Assembly: GCA_012842745.1 (NCBI GenBank)
Contig: DUSF01000062.1
Coordinates: 1-51,951, forward strand
Reading direction: 5' to 3'
DNA: 51,951 nt
DNA from: Bacillus sp. (in: firmicutes)
GTDB taxonomy: Bacteria; Bacillota; Bacilli; Bacillales; Bacillaceae_J
This document shows positions 1 through 7,277 of this stretch, piece by piece. The notes beneath the pieces are model-generated. The model was not told the DNA's origin, did no database searches, and was given only the letters and a program-made list of their open reading frames with translations. Numbering within the stretch: position 1 is the stretch's first letter; every line of letters begins with the position of its first letter. A program made the translations under genes and the position numbers.

Positions 1-9
1 AATATAATG

Positions 10-126
<117 letters not shown>

Positions 127-131
127 GAATT

Positions 132-166
132 AAAAGGAGTAGCAGAAATGCTACTCCTTTTGCGTT
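132..166 (+). terminator. rRNA operon terminator
   Basis: A 12-bp perfect stem (AAAAGGAGTAGC pairing with GCTACTCCTTTT) has a 6-nt loop and lies six bases after the 5S gene. It fits an intrinsic terminator for the upstream rRNA operon. Confidence 0.9.
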
Positions 167-210
167 GTTATCGGTATTTTATACTTTGGAACAGGATATA
201 ACTGGCAATC

Positions 211-304
211 GGACAATAAATGATGGTTCGCGGACAATAAATAGTTGAGTCCGGACAATAAAAGGTGAATTCTGGACAATAAATCACTTTACTTGGACAA
301 TAAA
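211..304 (+). repeat. Five-copy 21-bp periodic repeat with core GGACAATAAA
   Basis: The 10-mer GGACAATAAA occurs five times, starting at 211, 232, 253, 274 and 295, so the period is exactly 21 bp. Only the core, and often a C or T before it, is conserved; the other 11 bases of each unit differ completely. Read on the minus strand, each core gives Phe-Ile-Val-(Arg/Gln), but that frame has a TGA in the last unit and no start codon, so coding is unlikely. The array lies between the rRNA terminator and the csfB promoter. Its function is unknown. Confidence 0.9.
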
Positions 305-484
305 TAGAATAGTGATTGAATTCTCGGTAGTATTTTCAAAAACCGGCCGCTAATAAGGCGTAATAACAGACAATATTAGCCAAATTTCTTCTTTTCCTAA
401 TAGACAGACACAAATAAATAATTCTTTTCATAAAATAACATTACCTAAACGTTTGTAATGACTATTAAGTTTATTCGGAATAGT

Positions 485-514
485 GTATAAACTTTTTCTT
501 AATTGGTAATACTG
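485..514 (+). promoter_or_regulatory. Sigma-F promoter of csfB
   Basis: GTATA (485-489), a 15-bp spacer and GGTAATACTG (505-514) match the sigma-F consensus GYATA-N15/16-GGNNANANTR at every specified position. The csfB start codon is 22 bp further on, and csfB is known as a sigma-F gene in B. subtilis. The match is seen directly; activity is inferred. Confidence 0.8.
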
Positions 515-536
515 AGGCTGTGGAGGTGGACACCGG

Positions 537-779
537 ATGGATTCTAATACGAATGGAAAATCAAATTCGGATCAAAAATTAAACATAAATAAAAATACTG
601 TTGGGGAAACGTGTGTCATTTGTGAACAAAAAAAAGAAAATGGCATTCATATATATACGCAATTTATTTGCAATGAATGTGAGCAGGAAATAATATCAAC
701 TGAAACAAATAATGAAAAGTACAAATATTATTTAAATCAACTGAAAAAGGTAATCGAGCCAACACTATATGCAAAATAA
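537..779 (+). CDS. csfB: CsfB/Gin, anti-sigma factor acting on sigma-G
   Basis: This 80-residue protein resembles CsfB (Gin), the small zinc protein that binds sigma-G and holds it inactive in the early forespore and later in the mother cell. Two CxxC pairs are visible, TCVICEQ (about C26/C29) and FICNECEQ (about C45/C48), joined by the typical GIHIYTQ segment. The Asn/Lys-rich N-terminus is about 15 residues longer than the B. subtilis protein. The ATG is preceded by GGAGGTGG. The gene sits just after an rRNA operon, as in B. subtilis, but the next backbone genes (xpaC, yaaN) are not present. A terminator follows it directly, so it is probably monocistronic. Confidence 0.92.
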   Translation: MDSNTNGKSNSDQKLNINKNTVGETCVICEQKKENGIHIYTQFICNECEQEIISTETNNEKYKYYLNQLKKVIEPTLYAK

Positions 780-780
780 G

Positions 781-815
781 GAACAGAGCCAATTAAGTTT
801 AGGATCTGTTTTTTA
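781..815 (+). terminator. csfB terminator
   Basis: GAACAGAGCC (781-790) pairs with GGATCTGTTT (802-811) with two mismatches, and a run of six T residues overlaps the 3' arm. It starts two bases after the csfB stop codon. Confidence 0.65.
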
Positions 816-893
816 GTATGTTTTCATACCATAGGCAATGCGTGTAACGTAAAATCCACAGTATTTTAATGATACGAATGATGTACTATATGT

Positions 894-1070
894 ATGGATA
901 AAAAAACAAATCATTCAGGCAAGAACTTGTGTCTATAATGTCCATTATCATATTGTGTGGTTGGTGAAGTATAGACGAAAAGTTCTCTTTAAAGAAATTG
1001 AAAACGATATGAAAAACTCTTTGAAGAAATCGCATCGGTAATTAATTCAAAAATTAAACACTATTGTTTG
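894..1070 (+). pseudogene. Decayed IS200/IS605-type TnpA transposase
   Basis: Three reading frames must be joined to read the N-terminal part of a Y1 (HUH) transposase. ATG at 894 gives MDKKTNHSGKN. A shift near 927 gives CVYNVHYHIVWLVKYRRKVL, which carries the family's HxV-W-KYRRKVL signature, and continues as FKEIENDMK. A further shift near 1010 gives LFEEIAS. The rest of the roughly 130-150 residue protein, including the catalytic Tyr, is absent. No tnpB is nearby. The element cannot be active. The family call rests on the motif and is fairly secure; the boundaries are approximate. Confidence 0.8.
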
Positions 1071-1071
1071 G

Positions 1072-1106
1072 AAAGTCCCGGTGAGGATAAGTATCATCGG
1101 GACTTT
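1072..1106 (+). terminator. Strong hairpin with T-run after the IS remnant
   Basis: AAAGTCCCGGTGA pairs with TCATCGGGACTTT (12 of 13 pairs Watson-Crick, one G-U) around a 9-nt loop, followed by TTTGT. It could be an intrinsic terminator. It could also be the end hairpin of the IS200/IS605 element, since such elements carry subterminal hairpins. The sequence alone does not decide between these. Confidence 0.6.
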
Positions 1107-1170
1107 TTGTAAAATGGTGGAATATTATGATTACGTTAGGTGATCGAATTAAATGTTATTGCAAAATCGA

Positions 1171-1221
1171 GTTCTTTCCAAGGCAAATAAGTTGTTCCCT
1201 TGGTCAAATGAATTGTTCCCT
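1171..1221 (-). repeat. Short 21-bp repeat, core AGGGAACAA on the minus strand
   Basis: On the minus strand AGGGAACAA occurs at 1221-1213 and 1200-1192, a 21-bp step. A weaker third copy (GGAAAGAAC) lies about 20 bp further on. The core resembles the GGACAATAAA core of the 211-304 array. It lies 56 bases past the hisC stop codon and in the same direction as hisC. A 62-codon plus-strand frame covering it (1153-1341) overlaps hisC and shows no protein family. Confidence 0.6.
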
Positions 1222-1276
1222 AAAACGAGTGAAAGTTGGAGGATTGCCCCATTAGTGCATACGATTTACCCCAAGT

Positions 1277-2356
1277 CTAAAATGTTTCAGATTGAAGTAT
1301 CTGATGTAGCTGATTGTATAGCGTTGCCATTTCTTCTTTAGTACCTATTGAAATTCGCAATTTGTCTAAAAGTCGTGGGGTTTCAAAGTAGCGAACATAT
1401 ATATTTCGTTCCAGTAGTTTATTGTATAATTCTTTAGCGCCATTTCTCCCAAGTTTTGAAGGAGGGGAACACAAAATAAAATTGGTTTTGGATGGGATGA
1501 CGGCAAATCCCAATTTGCGTAAGTTATTGGAAAAGGCTTCACGAATATGTTTAACAGCGGTGGTTGTACGTACCAAGTGTTCCTGATCCATTAACGCTGC
1601 TAAGGCTAGTTTTTGGCTAATTACATTAACATTGAAAAGATTTCTCCCTGTTTCCAGAGCAGTAATAAATTCCTTATTAGAAAAACAGTAGCCAACTCGT
1701 ATCCCGCATAAAGAATATACTTTTGAAAATGTACGGATAACTATCAAGTTATTATACTTTTTTAATAAAGGAATAGCAGATGAACTAGGGTTTGCAAAAT
1801 CTATATAGGCTTCGTCTACAATAACTAGTCCAGAGAACTTACTAACAAGCCGTTCTACTTCTGCAATATCCAATAATCGTCCAGTTGGGGCATTAGGATT
1901 CACAAGGATAATGGCATTGGCTTTAGATTCCAATAATAAGTCGATGTCTACTGAAAAATCATCACGGGTTGGTATTTTCATACATTCGACTTGATAGATT
2001 GACGCTACACTATAATAAAGCGAAAAGGTGGGGTCTGGAATAGCAATTGATCTATGTGGACCTATAAATAATTTAAAGATTAATGAAATAATCTCACTCG
2101 ACCCATTTCCACAAAAGGTTTGTTCCTTTGTTACCCTATACTCTTTTGCTAATGCTTCTCGAAGCTCATCACAGTGCTGGTCAGGATAAAGTCTTAATGT
2201 ATCTTCCTGAATTGTATGAAGGACACGAAGGACATTTTGGGATGGAGGAAAAGGATTTTCATTTAGATTTAATTTAATCATTTTTCTTTTCTCGGATGGT
2301 TGTATCCCTGCTTCATAAGGTTTCATTTCCCTAATATGTGGAAGTATATATGTCAT
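1277..2356 (-). CDS. hisC: HisC-family histidinol-phosphate aminotransferase
   Basis: A 359-residue fold-type I PLP aminotransferase. Family marks are NLNENPFPPS (30-39), NPNAPTG (153-159), DEAYIDF (181-187), the PLP lysine K212 in RTFSKVYSLCGIRVGY, and a C-terminal LRISIGT. These are typical of HisC, which transfers an amino group between histidinol phosphate and 2-oxoglutarate; many paralogues act on aromatic amino acids. The start follows AGGAGAAGAAAACA. It lies outside any his operon and diverges from a MocR-type regulator across 158 bp, so it may be a dedicated target of that regulator rather than a core histidine enzyme. The family is certain; the substrate is not. Confidence 0.85.
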   Translation of the reverse strand: MTYILPHIREMKPYEAGIQPSEKRKMIKLNLNENPFPPSQNVLRVLHTIQEDTLRLYPDQHCDELREALAKEYRVTKEQTFCGNGSSEIISLIFKLFIGPHRSIAIPDPTFSLYYSVASIYQVECMKIPTRDDFSVDIDLLLESKANAIILVNPNAPTGRLLDIAEVERLVSKFSGLVIVDEAYIDFANPSSSAIPLLKKYNNLIVIRTFSKVYSLCGIRVGYCFSNKEFITALETGRNLFNVNVISQKLALAALMDQEHLVRTTTAVKHIREAFSNNLRKLGFAVIPSKTNFILCSPPSKLGRNGAKELYNKLLERNIYVRYFETPRLLDKLRISIGTKEEMATLYNQLHQILQSETF

Positions 2357-2423
2357 TGTTTTCTTCTCCTCACTTCATATTTTTTTGAATTATCTGTTCT
2401 TTCATTTCAATGAATAAGATGAT

Positions 2424-2437
2424 ATTATGATCATAAT
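2424..2437. promoter_or_regulatory. 14-bp perfect palindrome between hisC and the mocR-type gene
   Basis: ATTATGATCATAAT is a perfect inverted repeat near the middle of the divergent intergenic region (2357-2514). A short direct repeat, AATTGG-A-AATTGG, follows at about 2435-2447. Its position suits an operator controlling one or both promoters. Binding by the neighbouring regulator is only an inference. Confidence 0.45.
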
Positions 2438-2514
2438 TGGAAATTGGCACTCTTAAAATAGACAGTTTTAGAATTTTTGAAATGTCAGTTGAAAGTAACG
2501 GGGAGGGAAAATGA

Positions 2515-3948
2515 ATGATTGAATTAACGCCTATAATTGATAAATCATCCGATGAGGCGGTCTATATTCAACTTTATCATTATATTCGTGGGGAGATTGT
2601 AGCTGGTCGTATAGTCAAGGGTAGTAAACTACCATCTATTCGAAGGCTGGCGGCTCATCTTGGAATTAGTAGAACTCCTGTAGAGCTAGCTTTTGAACAA
2701 TTAATAGCAGAGGGATATATTAAAAGTAAGCCAAGATGCGGCTTTTTTGCAGTTGAGGTAGATTCATTTATTTCATCGCAAAAATCAACGCATCTAATGT
2801 CTAGTTCTTCTGATAAACTTTCCCTTCCACATTTTTATCACGCATACCAAGACAAATTAATCCAATATGACTTTGGATACGGGAACATTGATTTGGCACA
2901 TTTTCCACTAACTAAGTGGCGAAGAATAATGAATAGATGTTTATTGCCAGAGAATAGTCAATTTTTGTTGTATGGAAATGTCCAAGGAGAGCGGGAGTTA
3001 CGGGTAGAAATTGCCTCTTACCTTCATCAAATACGGGGAGTTCGATGTTTACCTGAACAAATCGTAATCGGTGCAGGCACCTATCATTCACTTGATCTGC
3101 TTTTTCAGCTGATTAAGAGGGATATTATAAATATGGGAGTAGAAAAATCGGTTAACATTGGAGTAAAAGCGTTGCTGGAACAGTTTCAATTTAATTGCAT
3201 CCCTCTTGAGTTAGAAAGTGACGGTATTCGAATAGAAGATGTATACAATAGTAATGCACAGGGAATTTATGTAACCCCTTCACACCAATTTCCTTATGGT
3301 ATGACATTGTCTGTAAATAAACGGATTAAATTGCTGAAATGGGCACAAGAACGACGGGCATACATTATTGAAAATGACTACGGCGGAGAATTTCGCTATA
3401 ATGGTCGTCCCATTCCTTCGCTACAAAGTCTTGATGATTTTGGAAGAGTTATTTATATGGGAACCTTTTCAAAATCATTAACCCCATCATTTCGTATCAG
3501 TTATCTTGTTCTTCCCCCTGAGCTTCTGGAGAAGTTTTTACTTAGAAAGCATAGTTATGACCAACTTGCTTCCCCAATTTTTCAAAAAACTCTTCAATGG
3601 TTCATGGAATCTGGGGACTTTGAAAGGCATGTGAGAAAAATGAAAAGATTGTATCATAAAAAACATGATGCAATGCTACAGGCTGTGGCTAAAGTTTTTC
3701 AAGACGATGTCGAGGTAATTGGTGCAGGTGCAGGTCTTCATATCATGCTGAAGGTAGAAAACGAAATGAATGAAGCAGAACTCATTCATACAGCTAAACA
3801 ATTGGGTGTAAAAGTTTATCCTACGTCCATTTATGAATTAGAGAACAGTCAGAATAGTAGCGCCAAGGTTTTGCTTGGTTTTGGAGGACTGTCTGAAGCG
3901 GAAATTTTTGAAGGAATTGAATTACTCAAACAGGCTTGGTTTAACTAG
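2515..3948 (+). CDS. MocR-type (GntR/aminotransferase-fold) transcriptional regulator
   Basis: 477 residues with two domains. Residues about 8-80 form a GntR winged helix-turn-helix (GSKLPSIRRLAAHLGISRTP ... GYIKSKPRCGFF). Residues about 110-477 form a class I aminotransferase-like domain, with ENDYGGEFRY and a PLP-binding lysine, K320, in GTFSKSLTPSFR. MocR proteins such as PdxR and GabR use PLP or its adducts as the signal. No pdxS/pdxT or gabT/gabD genes adjoin it, so it is not placed in either group; the divergent hisC-like gene is the obvious candidate target. GGGAGGG lies 7 bp before the ATG. A four-codon ATG frame (2511-2522) overlaps the start. An AT-rich inverted repeat at 3987-4005 may end the transcript. 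Confidence 0.88.
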   Translation: MIELTPIIDKSSDEAVYIQLYHYIRGEIVAGRIVKGSKLPSIRRLAAHLGISRTPVELAFEQLIAEGYIKSKPRCGFFAVEVDSFISSQKSTHLMSSSSDKLSLPHFYHAYQDKLIQYDFGYGNIDLAHFPLTKWRRIMNRCLLPENSQFLLYGNVQGERELRVEIASYLHQIRGVRCLPEQIVIGAGTYHSLDLLFQLIKRDIINMGVEKSVNIGVKALLEQFQFNCIPLELESDGIRIEDVYNSNAQGIYVTPSHQFPYGMTLSVNKRIKLLKWAQERRAYIIENDYGGEFRYNGRPIPSLQSLDDFGRVIYMGTFSKSLTPSFRISYLVLPPELLEKFLLRKHSYDQLASPIFQKTLQWFMESGDFERHVRKMKRLYHKKHDAMLQAVAKVFQDDVEVIGAGAGLHIMLKVENEMNEAELIHTAKQLGVKVYPTSIYELENSQNSSAKVLLGFGGLSEAEIFEGIELLKQAWFN

Positions 3949-4028
3949 AGGAACAAGGTAGTAGGTACTTTCTCATAAGTGAAACTATTTTATTCATAAT
4001 AAAATTTTCAAACTAAGAGAGGAAAAAA

Positions 4029-4422
4029 ATAAGAAGTTCGTTGTTTATTATTTTCATAATAGGATTAGTTAGTGCTACTTATTTTGAAACTTGCAAATTA
4101 TTGGCAATGAAGGAGCAGAATCCAAATAAAATCGACTATATTGTTGTTTGTTGAACATGGTGTAAATAAGAGAATGATTGTCATGGAAGATCAATCAACA
4201 AGCACACAAGAGAATTTCGAATTTACAAAACAATTAATGCTCATCAAACATCCGAAAGTAATCGTAGTCACTAGCGATTTCCATTTGTACTGTGCAAAAT
4301 ATTATGCTAATAAAGCAGGCTTTGAACCATATAGTGCAGGAGCATCAACTCCTCTCAGTATTGTTCCATTAACTCACTCAAGAGAAACTTTAGCTGTTGG
4401 ATTTATGAGTGTAAGGGATTAG
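4029..4422 (+). pseudogene. Internally deleted DUF218 (YdcF/SanA-like) protein gene
   Basis: Two pieces of one protein in different frames. The first (4029-4154) gives RSSLFIIFIIGLVSATYF, a membrane segment, then NPNKIDYIVV, the start of the DUF218 domain. It opens with ATA where an ATG would be expected, after GAGAGG, and ends in TGA. The second (from about 4147) gives VEHGVNKRMIVMEDQSTST, QENFEFTKQL, KVIVVTSDFHLYCAKYYA and ends at 4422; these are the conserved GV-x-E-S-T-x-EN and TS-x-H DUF218 motifs. The middle of the domain, several tens of residues, is missing. DUF218 members are envelope-linked proteins of uncertain activity. The decay is clear. Confidence 0.8.
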
Positions 4423-4482
4423 GTGCACGGAATTAAATTCTGGATTGTTAAATGATTTATTCGTGAATGAGAGGGGATTCAT

Positions 4483-4746
4483 TTGTATACGTTGGTAATC
4501 TTGTCGCTTACTTATAAAGAAATGAGAAAATGTAAAAAAGAAGTAGTTCCAATCCAACAAGCGGTTGGTCATATTGCAGCAACTTCCATCATCCCCTACC
4601 CGCCTGGAATACCGCTTATTTTTGAAGGTGAAAAAATAACAGAAAACCATATCGAACAAATAGTATCGTTGAAAAAGGCAGGGGCTTATTTTCAAAATGA
4701 TAAGGATCTTTTAAAAAATGGACTTGAAGTTTTTAAAATGCAATAA
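4483..4746 (+). pseudogene. yaaO: C-terminal remnant of YaaO-type Orn/Lys/Arg decarboxylase
   Basis: The 87 codons encode only the extreme C-terminus of the Orn/Lys/Arg decarboxylase family: AVGHIAATSIIPYPPGIPL followed by GEKITENHIEQI and AGAYFQ. The whole PLP domain, about 400 residues, is absent. In B. subtilis the intact yaaO lies immediately upstream of tmk, as this fragment does, so it is the stump of that gene rather than an import. A GAGAGGGG about 8 bp before a TTG means it might still be translated. No decarboxylase activity is possible. Confidence 0.85.
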
Positions 4747-4800
4747 TAGACTTGCTGAAGACAAGATCAATAAAAGGATAGAAGATGTAGGAGAATTTTC

Positions 4801-5427
4801 ATGAAAAATGGATTATTTATCACCTTTGAAGGCCCAGAAGGAGCAGGAAAGTCGACGATTATCAAGCGCGTAAACGATGAATTAGCAAACAGAGGCTTGG
4901 ATGTTATTTTAACACGTGAGCCAGGTGGGATTGAAATTGCGGAGAAAATCCGTTCTATTATATTAGACCGGAGTCATACAATGATGGATGGACGAACAGA
5001 AGCTTTGCTATATGCGGCAGCAAGATGCCAGCACTTAGTTGAAAAGGTCATTCCAGCCCTACAAAATGGACAAATTGTCTTATGCGATCGCTTTATTGAC
5101 AGCAGTCTTGCTTACCAAGGCTATGCACGCGGACTTGGCATCGATGAAATCCTATCCATTAATCAATTTGCCGTTGATGGCTATATGCCGCATTTGACGT
5201 TGTATTTAGATGTTACGCCTGAAACAGGCTTGGACCGTATTAATAAAAGTAAAGACCGGGAAATCAATCGCTTAGACTTAGAAACGATGGAGTTTCACTA
5301 TAAAGTGCATGAAGGCTATCAACAGCTTATCAGCCGTTTTCCAGAGCGAATAAAAGCAATTAATGCGGAAAGACAAGAGAACGAAGTCTATGAAGATGTG
5401 AAAGCGATTATTGATCAATATATATAA
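4801..5427 (+). CDS. tmk: Thymidylate kinase
   Basis: A 208-residue thymidylate kinase that phosphorylates dTMP to dTDP with ATP. The P-loop GPEGAGKST occupies residues 11-19, the DR(Y/F) base-binding motif is seen as [17 protein letters not shown] near residue 97, and the lid region follows near residue 150. Length and order are normal for Bacillus Tmk. It is followed after 15 bp by holB; in B. subtilis yaaQ (darA) and yaaR lie between the two, and neither is present here. It probably heads the tmk-holB-ricT-yabA transcript. Confidence 0.97.
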   Translation: MKNGLFITFEGPEGAGKSTIIKRVNDELANRGLDVILTREPGGIEIAEKIRSIILDRSHTMMDGRTEALLYAAARCQHLVEKVIPALQNGQIVLCDRFIDSSLAYQGYARGLGIDEILSINQFAVDGYMPHLTLYLDVTPETGLDRINKSKDREINRLDLETMEFHYKVHEGYQQLISRFPERIKAINAERQENEVYEDVKAIIDQYI

Positions 5428-5442
5428 ATGTGGTGATGATAA

Positions 5443-6432
5443 ATGCAAACTTGGGAGCAGTTACAAACAATGCAGCCCAATGTAGTAAGGATGTTGACAA
5501 ATAGCATCACAAAAGACCGAATAGCCCATGCCTATTTATTCGAAGGTGGTCGTGGGACAGGTAAAAAAGAGGTCAGTCTGCAGTTTGCCAAAAGCTATTT
5601 TTGCAAAAATAGAAATGGAGCAGAGCCATGCTATTCTTGTATTGAATGCAAGCGAATTGAATCGGGCAACCACCCTGATGTTTATTTAGTATCACCAGAT
5701 GGTTTATCGCTAAAAAAGGAACAAATTAAAGATTTACAGAAAGAGTTTTCAAAAAAGAGTGTTGAAGCAAAAGGGAAAATCTATATTATTGAGCATGCTG
5801 ATAAAATGACAAATCAAGCGGCAAATAGTTTATTAAAGTTTTTAGAAGAGCCAGAGGGAAGGACAATCGCGATTCTTCTCACCGAACAGGTGCAGCAAAT
5901 ACTTCCGACTATTTTATCTAGATGTCAGATTTTGAATTTTAGACCGTTAACATCGGAATTGCTTTTAGAGAAATTAGCAGAACAAGGTATTCCTAGTTAT
6001 CTTGGGAAAATTGTTGCCTCTCTTACCAATAATATTAATGAGGCCCTTGCGATTATTTCGGACGATTGGTTTGCACAAGCCCGAAACATAGTGATACAAT
6101 TAAATGAGGTTCTTTTAAAAAGGAGCCACCATGCTTTCCTTTTTTTACATGAACATTGGCTGTTGCATTTTAAAGAAAAAGAACAGCTGAATATAGGCTT
6201 AGATTTACTATTATTATGGTTTAAAGACCTTTTATATATCCAAATTGGCGAAGAAAATAGCCTTATTTATATAGATCAAAAGGAATTACTTGAAGCGCAA
6301 TCGATCAGGTTTTCACAAAAGAAGATTGCAGATCATTTATCCGTTATATTAGAAGCAAAAAAGCGGCTAAATGCTAATGTCAATCCTTCATTATTGATGG
6401 AGCAGCTGATACTAAAGTTGCAGGAGGGATAA
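5443..6432 (+). CDS. holB: DNA polymerase III delta-prime subunit
   Basis: A 329-residue clamp-loader subunit of the AAA+ type. The N-terminal fold has a degenerate P-loop (GGRGTGKK, 35-42), a zinc module with C54, C63, C66 and C69, and the LSRCQI segment typical of delta-prime. It works with DnaX and HolA to load the DnaN sliding clamp. It ends three bases before the ricT start, so translation is probably coupled. Confidence 0.95.
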   Translation: MQTWEQLQTMQPNVVRMLTNSITKDRIAHAYLFEGGRGTGKKEVSLQFAKSYFCKNRNGAEPCYSCIECKRIESGNHPDVYLVSPDGLSLKKEQIKDLQKEFSKKSVEAKGKIYIIEHADKMTNQAANSLLKFLEEPEGRTIAILLTEQVQQILPTILSRCQILNFRPLTSELLLEKLAEQGIPSYLGKIVASLTNNINEALAIISDDWFAQARNIVIQLNEVLLKRSHHAFLFLHEHWLLHFKEKEQLNIGLDLLLLWFKDLLYIQIGEENSLIYIDQKELLEAQSIRFSQKKIADHLSVILEAKKRLNANVNPSLLMEQLILKLQEG

Positions 6433-6435
6433 CGC

Positions 6436-7251
6436 TTGTATGAAGTAGTAGGGGTTCGCTTTAAAAAGGCGGGTAAAATATATTATTTTGATCCAGGAGA
6501 ATTTAAAATTTCCAAAGGGGATTATGTAATAGTAGAAACAGTTCGCGGCATTGAGTTTGGTAGAGCCGTTATTAGCTCCAAAAAAGTCGACGAAAATGAT
6601 GTTGTTCTGCCGTTGAAGAAAGTGATTCGTCTTGCAAATGAAGAGGATCTTATAAATGTTGAGGAAAATAAAAGAGAAGCAAAAGAAGCGTATGAGGCCT
6701 GTACGAAAAAAATAGAAGAGCATGGTCTAGATATGAAGCTAGTAGACGTAGAATATACGTTTGATAGAAATAAAATCATATTCTATTTTACTGCGGATGG
6801 TCGCATTGATTTTCGAGAGCTAGTAAAAGATTTAGCAGCCATTTTTCGGACAAGAATTGAGTTGCGCCAGATTGGTGTACGCGATGAGGCGAAAATGCTT
6901 GGAGGAATTGGACCATGTGGTAGGATGCTCTGCTGTTCTACGTTCCTAGGTGATTTTGACCCAGTATCGATTAAAATGGCGAAAGACCAGAATCTATCGT
7001 TAAATCCAGCAAAAATATCTGGGCTTTGTGGTAGACTAATGTGCTGTTTAAAATATGAAAATGATGAATATGAAACAGCAAAAGCAGAGCTGCCTGATTT
7101 AGGAGAACCAATTCTAACGCCGCAAGGAAGTGGCAAGGTTGTCGGTCTTAATATACTAGAAGGTATTATCCAAGTTGAGCTTTTTGAGCCTGAACGTGTT
7201 GTAGAGTATACGATTGGTGAATTAGTTGAGCAAGGGACCGTGTCGTTTTAG
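6436..7251 (+). CDS. ricT: RicT (YaaT), PSP1-domain RNase Y specificity factor
   Basis: A 271-residue PSP1-domain protein, near-identical in layout to B. subtilis YaaT/RicT. With RicA and RicF it forms an Fe-S complex that steers RNase Y and influences sporulation, competence and biofilm formation. Six cysteines in two GxCGR-x2-CC motifs (C161, C166, C167; C198, C203, C204) are the likely Fe-S ligands. It starts at TTG, chosen because AGGAGGG ends 6 bp upstream and MYEVVGVRF matches the family N-terminus. It is operonic with holB and yabA. Confidence 0.95.
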   Translation: MYEVVGVRFKKAGKIYYFDPGEFKISKGDYVIVETVRGIEFGRAVISSKKVDENDVVLPLKKVIRLANEEDLINVEENKREAKEAYEACTKKIEEHGLDMKLVDVEYTFDRNKIIFYFTADGRIDFRELVKDLAAIFRTRIELRQIGVRDEAKMLGGIGPCGRMLCCSTFLGDFDPVSIKMAKDQNLSLNPAKISGLCGRLMCCLKYENDEYETAKAELPDLGEPILTPQGSGKVVGLNILEGIIQVELFEPERVVEYTIGELVEQGTVSF

Positions 7252-7277
7252 CCCACAAAATTTAGAGGTGTATTCAA

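Noticed and set aside
211-304. CRISPR array
   Set aside because: Units are 21 bp with a 10-bp core, much too short for CRISPR repeats plus spacers, and no cas genes are present.
1153-1341. 62-codon frame on the plus strand
   Set aside because: It overlaps the hisC 3' end antisense and covers the 21-bp repeat; the apparent K-L-F-P peptide repeats are explained by the DNA repeat.
4390-4695. 101-codon frame antisense to the yaaO remnant
   Set aside because: Antisense to recognisable decarboxylase sequence, with Phe/Tyr-rich composition and no start signals.
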